A program made the position numbers and the translations under genes. A stretch of 7,319 nucleotides of DNA. Source: an uncultured Lactobacillus sp. (GTDB lineage Bacteria > Bacillota > Bacilli > Lactobacillales > Lactobacillaceae). Below the pieces are notes generated by a model. It searched no databases, had not been told where the DNA came from, and worked only from the letters and a program-made list of their open reading frames with translations. Of the stretch, positions 4,728-7,319 are shown in pieces. Numbering within the stretch: position 1 is the stretch's first letter; every line of letters begins with the position of its first letter. The stretch is from positions 1 through 7,319 of the forward strand of contig CAJLBJ010000037.1 in assembly GCA_905204935.1 (NCBI GenBank), read 5' to 3'.

Positions 4728-6350
4728 TTGATTACAGTTACTGATTTGAGTTTGAATCTATCGGGACGCGTTTTATACGATGAAGTTAACTTGAAGTTTA
4801 CACCGGGAAATTGTTATGGAATCATTGGGGCAAATGGCGCTGGTAAATCAACTTTTTTAAAGTTATTGGAAGGTAGTTTGCAGCCTACTACAGGTAATAT
4901 TTCTTTTGGACCAAATGAACGAATCTCAAGTTTAAGCCAAGATCACTTTGGTTTTGAAGAATTTGATGTGATGGAAACCGTTATTCAAGGACACAAGCGC
5001 TTATACCAAGTTATGAAGCAAAAAGATGCACTTTATGCTAAGGAAGATTTTACGGAAGAAGATGGTATTAAAGCGGCTGAACTTGAAGGTGAATTTGCCG
5101 AAATGGACGGTTGGAACGCTGAAGCTGATGCATCGCAATTGTTGCAATCACTAGGTATTAGTGAAGACATGCATTATCAAAAGATGAGTGAACTAACTGA
5201 AAGTCAAAAGGTTAAAGTCTTGTTGGCCCAAGCGTTATTTGGTGACCCAGATATCTTATTACTAGACGAACCAACTAACGGGTTAGATGTGCATACTATT
5301 ACCTGGTTAGAAAACTTTTTAGCTGATTATAAAAATATTGTGATTGTTGTTTCCCACGACCGCCATTTCTTAAACCAAGTTTGCACGATGATGTGTGATG
5401 TTGATTTTGGTAAGATCAAGTTGTATGTAGGAAATTATGATTTTTGGTTGGAATCAAGTCAATTAGCAGCTAAATTGCAAGCTAATGCTAACGCCAAAAA
5501 AGAAGAAAAGATCAAAGAATTGCAAGAATTTATCGCACGTTTTTCTGCAAATGCGTCTAAATCTAAGCAAGCTACGTCACGTAAGAAACAATTAGAAAAA
5601 ATTACTTTAGATGATATCAAACCTTCCTCACGTAAGTATCCATTCATCAAATTTGAAATGGAGCGTGAATTGGGTAATGATTTATTAAAAGTTGAAAATG
5701 TTTCTAAGACTATTGATGGAGTCAAAATCCTAGATAATGTTAGCTTTATGATTCGTCCAGGTGAAAAAGCAGCGATTATTTCACGCAATGACTTAGCGCA
5801 AACGACCTTGATGCAAATCATCGCCGGTGAGTTAGAACCTGATACTGGTAGTGTGACTTGGGGTCAAACCACGATTAGAAGTTATATGCCAAAAGACTTG
5901 AATGCTAACTTCAATAATGATGAATTAAGCATTTTAGATTGGTTACGACAATATGCAACTAAAGAGCAAAATGATAACACCTTCTTGCGCGGCTTTTTAG
6001 GTAAGATGCTCTTTTCAGGTGATGACATTGAAAAGCAAATCAAAGTTTTATCTGGGGGCGAAAAGGTACGGTGCATGTTATCTAAGATGATGCTTTTGCA
6101 AGGCAATGTCTTGTTGATGGATGATCCAACGAATCACTTGGATCTTGAATCAATTACGGCTTTAAATGACGCGTTAGTAGCGTTTCCTGGTTCATTGGTA
6201 TTTACCTCTCACGACCATCAATTCATTCAAACAATTGCTAACCATATTATCGAAGTTTCCGATAAAGGTGTTGTTGATCGTCCAGATACAACATACGACG
6301 AATTTTTAGAGCACGAAACTGTTCAACAACAAGTTGCTAAACTTTATTAA
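4728..6350 (+). CDS. ABC-F family ATPase, YbiT/YkpA type, with one degenerate ATP site
   Basis: ABC-F proteins have two ATPase domains, no membrane part, and act at the ribosome. This 540-residue protein matches the YbiT/YkpA branch in length and motifs such as RFSANASKSKQATSR (271-285) in the linker. It is not recognisable as an antibiotic-resistance type. Domain 1 has an intact Walker A (GANGAGKS, 34-41), Walker B with catalytic Glu (LLLDEPTN, 177-184) and switch His210, but its signature reads ELTESQ (155-160) rather than LSGGE/Q. Domain 2 keeps LSGGEK (441-446) and His495, but its Walker A reads SRNDLAQT (352-359), with all glycines and the Lys lost, and its Walker B has Asp466 in place of Glu. 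Because the sites are shared head to tail, one site is intact and the other is lost. The start is TTG 4728, 8 bases after GAGAGG; a nearby ATG (4723) is out of frame. It appears monocistronic, ending at a strong terminator. Confidence 0.93.
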   Translation: MITVTDLSLNLSGRVLYDEVNLKFTPGNCYGIIGANGAGKSTFLKLLEGSLQPTTGNISFGPNERISSLSQDHFGFEEFDVMETVIQGHKRLYQVMKQKDALYAKEDFTEEDGIKAAELEGEFAEMDGWNAEADASQLLQSLGISEDMHYQKMSELTESQKVKVLLAQALFGDPDILLLDEPTNGLDVHTITWLENFLADYKNIVIVVSHDRHFLNQVCTMMCDVDFGKIKLYVGNYDFWLESSQLAAKLQANANAKKEEKIKELQEFIARFSANASKSKQATSRKKQLEKITLDDIKPSSRKYPFIKFEMERELGNDLLKVENVSKTIDGVKILDNVSFMIRPGEKAAIISRNDLAQTTLMQIIAGELEPDTGSVTWGQTTIRSYMPKDLNANFNNDELSILDWLRQYATKEQNDNTFLRGFLGKMLFSGDDIEKQIKVLSGGEKVRCMLSKMMLLQGNVLLMDDPTNHLDLESITALNDALVAFPGSLVFTSHDHQFIQTIANHIIEVSDKGVVDRPDTTYDEFLEHETVQQQVAKLY

Positions 6351-6361
6351 TATATAGAAAG

Positions 6362-6405
6362 CTCTTGGTTTTATCTCGTTTGAGATGTAAACCAAGAGTT
6401 TTTTT
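6362..6405 (+). terminator. Strong terminator after the ABC-F gene
   Basis: CTCTTGGTTT (6362-6371) pairs perfectly with AAACCAAGAG (6389-6398). Inside it, ATCTC (6373-6377) pairs with GAGAT (6382-6386) around a short loop. Seven T (6399-6405) follow. It lies 12 bases after the stop codon and isolates the gene from nagB. Confidence 0.94.
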
Positions 6406-6424
6406 AGATTTTAGCAAATAAGGC

Positions 6425-6453
6425 TTGCAAATAGGTATAGACCATATTATAAT
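6425..6453 (+). promoter_or_regulatory. nagB promoter
   Basis: TTGCAA (6425-6430) and a perfect TATAAT (6448-6453) are separated by exactly 17 bases. Transcription would start near 6460, giving a leader of about 38 bases. Both dre-like operators overlap it. Confidence 0.85.
6431..6446. promoter_or_regulatory. dre-like operator 1 (GntR/HutC-type NagR)
   Basis: ATAGGTATAGACCATA carries AGGT-ATAG-ACCA, seven of eight arm positions of the TGGT-N4-ACCA core bound by NagR/YvoA- and DasR-type regulators. It fills the spacer of the nagB promoter, where a bound repressor would exclude RNA polymerase. The regulator gene is not in the window. Confidence 0.7.
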
Positions 6454-6467
6454 TGGGCTATACCAAT
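6452..6467. promoter_or_regulatory. dre-like operator 2 (GntR/HutC-type NagR)
   Basis: ATTGGGCTATACCAAT has perfect 5-base arms and, as I recall the consensus, differs at one position from ATTGGTCTATACCAAT. It starts within the -10 element and covers the expected transcription start. Its centre is 21 bases from that of operator 1, two helical turns, so both would face the same side of the DNA. Confidence 0.75.
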
Positions 6468-6484
6468 GGAAGCGATAAAATAAT

Positions 6485-6489
6485 GGAGG
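6485..6489 (+). promoter_or_regulatory. nagB ribosome binding site
   Basis: GGAGG lies 8 bases before ATG 6498 and fixes that start. An in-frame TTG at 6453 lies inside the -10 element, upstream of the transcript, and so cannot be used. Confidence 0.88.
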
Positions 6490-6497
6490 AAATTATC

Positions 6498-7205
6498 ATG
6501 AAGATTATTGTTGTTAAAGATAGTATCGAAGGCGGTCGCGAAGGCTTTAAAGTATTTAAAGAAGCTTTAGACAATGGCGCTAAGGTTTTTGGTTTGGCAA
6601 CTGGTAGCACTCCAGAAACAACTTATGCACAAATTGTAGATAGTGATTTAGACTTTTCAAAATGTACTTCGATTAACTTAGATGAATATGTTGGTTTAGG
6701 AGCAAATGATCCGCAAAGTTATCATTATTTTATGAATCAACATTTATTTAGTAAAAAGCCATTTGCGCATTCTTACTTACCAGATGGTTTGGCTAAAAAT
6801 GCTAAAAAAGAAACAGCACGTTATGATGCATTGATTGAAAAAAATCCAATTGATCTTCAATTATTAGGTATTGGTCAAAATGGTCACATTGGTTTTAATG
6901 AACCAGGCTCTTCTTTTGATGGTAAGACACAAAAGATTCGTTTGACTGAATCAACAATTGAAGCTAATTCACGCTTCTTTGAAAATGAAGATCAAGTACC
7001 TAAATATGCTTATTCAATGGGAATCGGTAGCATCATGAAGGCTAAGAAAATCTTGCTTGAAGCCTATGGTCCAGCTAAAGCAGAAGTTATTCGCAAAATG
7101 GTCAAAGGTCCAATAACAGAAGATGTTCCTGCAAGTATTTTACAAAGACATCAAGATGTAGTCGTGATTGCCGATGAAGCAGCTGCTGCTTTATTAAGAA
7201 GTTAA
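6498..7205 (+). CDS. nagB: Glucosamine-6-phosphate deaminase
   Basis: NagB converts glucosamine-6-phosphate to fructose-6-phosphate and ammonia, feeding amino sugars into glycolysis and opposing their use for wall synthesis. The 235-residue protein has the length of the short Firmicute form, which lacks the C-terminal extension of the E. coli allosteric enzyme. It shows GLATGSTPE (32-40, phosphate binding), NLDEYVGL with catalytic Asp62 (60-67), and [16 protein letters not shown] (124-139) with His130 and Glu135. Asn128 stands where E. coli has Asp141; I believe this is usual in Gram-positive homologues. It appears to be transcribed alone, from a promoter covered by two dre-like operators, so repression by a NagR-type GntR protein is likely, relieved by amino-sugar phosphates. 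No terminator is visible after the stop; an insertion sequence begins about 35 bases downstream. Confidence 0.96.
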   Translation: MKIIVVKDSIEGGREGFKVFKEALDNGAKVFGLATGSTPETTYAQIVDSDLDFSKCTSINLDEYVGLGANDPQSYHYFMNQHLFSKKPFAHSYLPDGLAKNAKKETARYDALIEKNPIDLQLLGIGQNGHIGFNEPGSSFDGKTQKIRLTESTIEANSRFFENEDQVPKYAYSMGIGSIMKAKKILLEAYGPAKAEVIRKMVKGPITEDVPASILQRHQDVVVIADEAAAALLRS

Positions 7206-7240
7206 AAAATAAAATCCCTATTTACTTTGGCACGGCACTA

Positions 7241-7319
7241 TGTCCTGTCAAGTATACAGTTTAAATATAAAAATTGGTTATGCGACCTGATTGCGGAATT
7301 GTTCCGCTGTTAGGTCGTT
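7241..7319 (-). mobile_element. End of an IS3-like insertion sequence, continuing off the window
   Basis: The presumed outer end starts TGTCCTGTCAAGTATACAGT at 7241, with the TG expected for IS3-family termini. It lies 37 bases from the stop codon of a transposase fragment read on the minus strand. The other end, the target duplication and most of the transposase are outside the window. The exact boundary is therefore inferred, and the subgroup (perhaps IS150-like) is tentative. Confidence 0.58.
7278..7319 (-). CDS. IS3-family-like transposase, C-terminal 13 residues only (partial)
   Basis: The minus strand reads NDLTAEQFRNQVA followed by TAA at 7280-7278. The pattern L-(T/S)-P/A-x-x-(Y/F)-R-N-Q just before the stop is typical of the C-terminus of IS3-family OrfB integrase-type transposases (commonly ...LSPVEYRNQ...). 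The gene is open at the window edge, so I cannot say whether it is intact. It reads towards nagB and is convergent with it. The fragment is short and the call rests on this one motif plus the adjoining terminal repeat. Confidence 0.6.
   Translation of the reverse strand, partial: NDLTAEQFRNQVA

Noticed and set aside
5459..6106. Minus-strand open frames within the ABC-F gene
   Set aside because: Shadows of conserved ATPase coding sequence with no family resemblance.
4728..6350. ABC-F gene as an antibiotic-resistance determinant
   Set aside because: Motifs and length fit the housekeeping YbiT/YkpA branch, and nothing in the linker or context points to resistance.
6453..6497. TTG start adding 15 residues to NagB
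   Set aside because: It lies inside the -10 element and upstream of the expected transcript; the added residues are not part of the NagB fold.

Overview
The window looks like chromosomal DNA from a low-GC lactic acid bacterium, most likely a member of the Lactobacillaceae. The evidence is AT-rich intergenic DNA, strong AGGAGG-type ribosome binding sites, TATAAT promoters, U-tailed terminators, and protein sequences of Lactobacillales type. The species cannot be fixed from this sequence alone.

Layout: (1) Positions 1-99 hold a rod-like hairpin, possibly the right end of an IS200/IS605-type element lying mostly off the window. (2) A small unknown two-helix membrane protein follows (100-570), closed by a terminator. 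(3) About 400 non-coding bases carry a palindromic repeat (copy A) and an extended -10 promoter. (4) glmU and prs follow on the + strand, a gene order common in Firmicutes. (5) A dense cluster of hairpins (3474-3707) lies between the convergent prs and minus-strand genes, including a second copy (B) of the repeat. (6) On the minus strand are a 74-residue unknown protein and, upstream of it, a GNAT acetyltransferase of the phosphinothricin/methionine-sulfoximine type. (7) Divergent from it is a YbiT/YkpA-type ABC-F ATPase with a strong terminator. (8) nagB follows, with a clear promoter and two dre-like operators of the GntR/NagR type. (9) At the right edge is the terminal part of an IS3-like element: the last 13 codons of a transposase on the minus strand and a presumed terminal repeat starting with TG.

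How the genes fit together: GlmU makes UDP-GlcNAc for the cell wall, Prs makes PRPP for nucleotide synthesis, and NagB returns glucosamine-6-phosphate to glycolysis. GlmU and NagB therefore sit on opposite sides of the amino-sugar node. The nagB operators suggest it is repressed until amino sugars are present.

No new multi-gene system is evident. The points most worth checking are: the ABC-F protein, in which every visible lesion falls on one of its two composite ATP sites; the pair of nagB operators; the repeat family A/B with conserved hairpin geometry; the 68-bp long-armed palindrome after prs; and traces of up to three IS families at gene borders.
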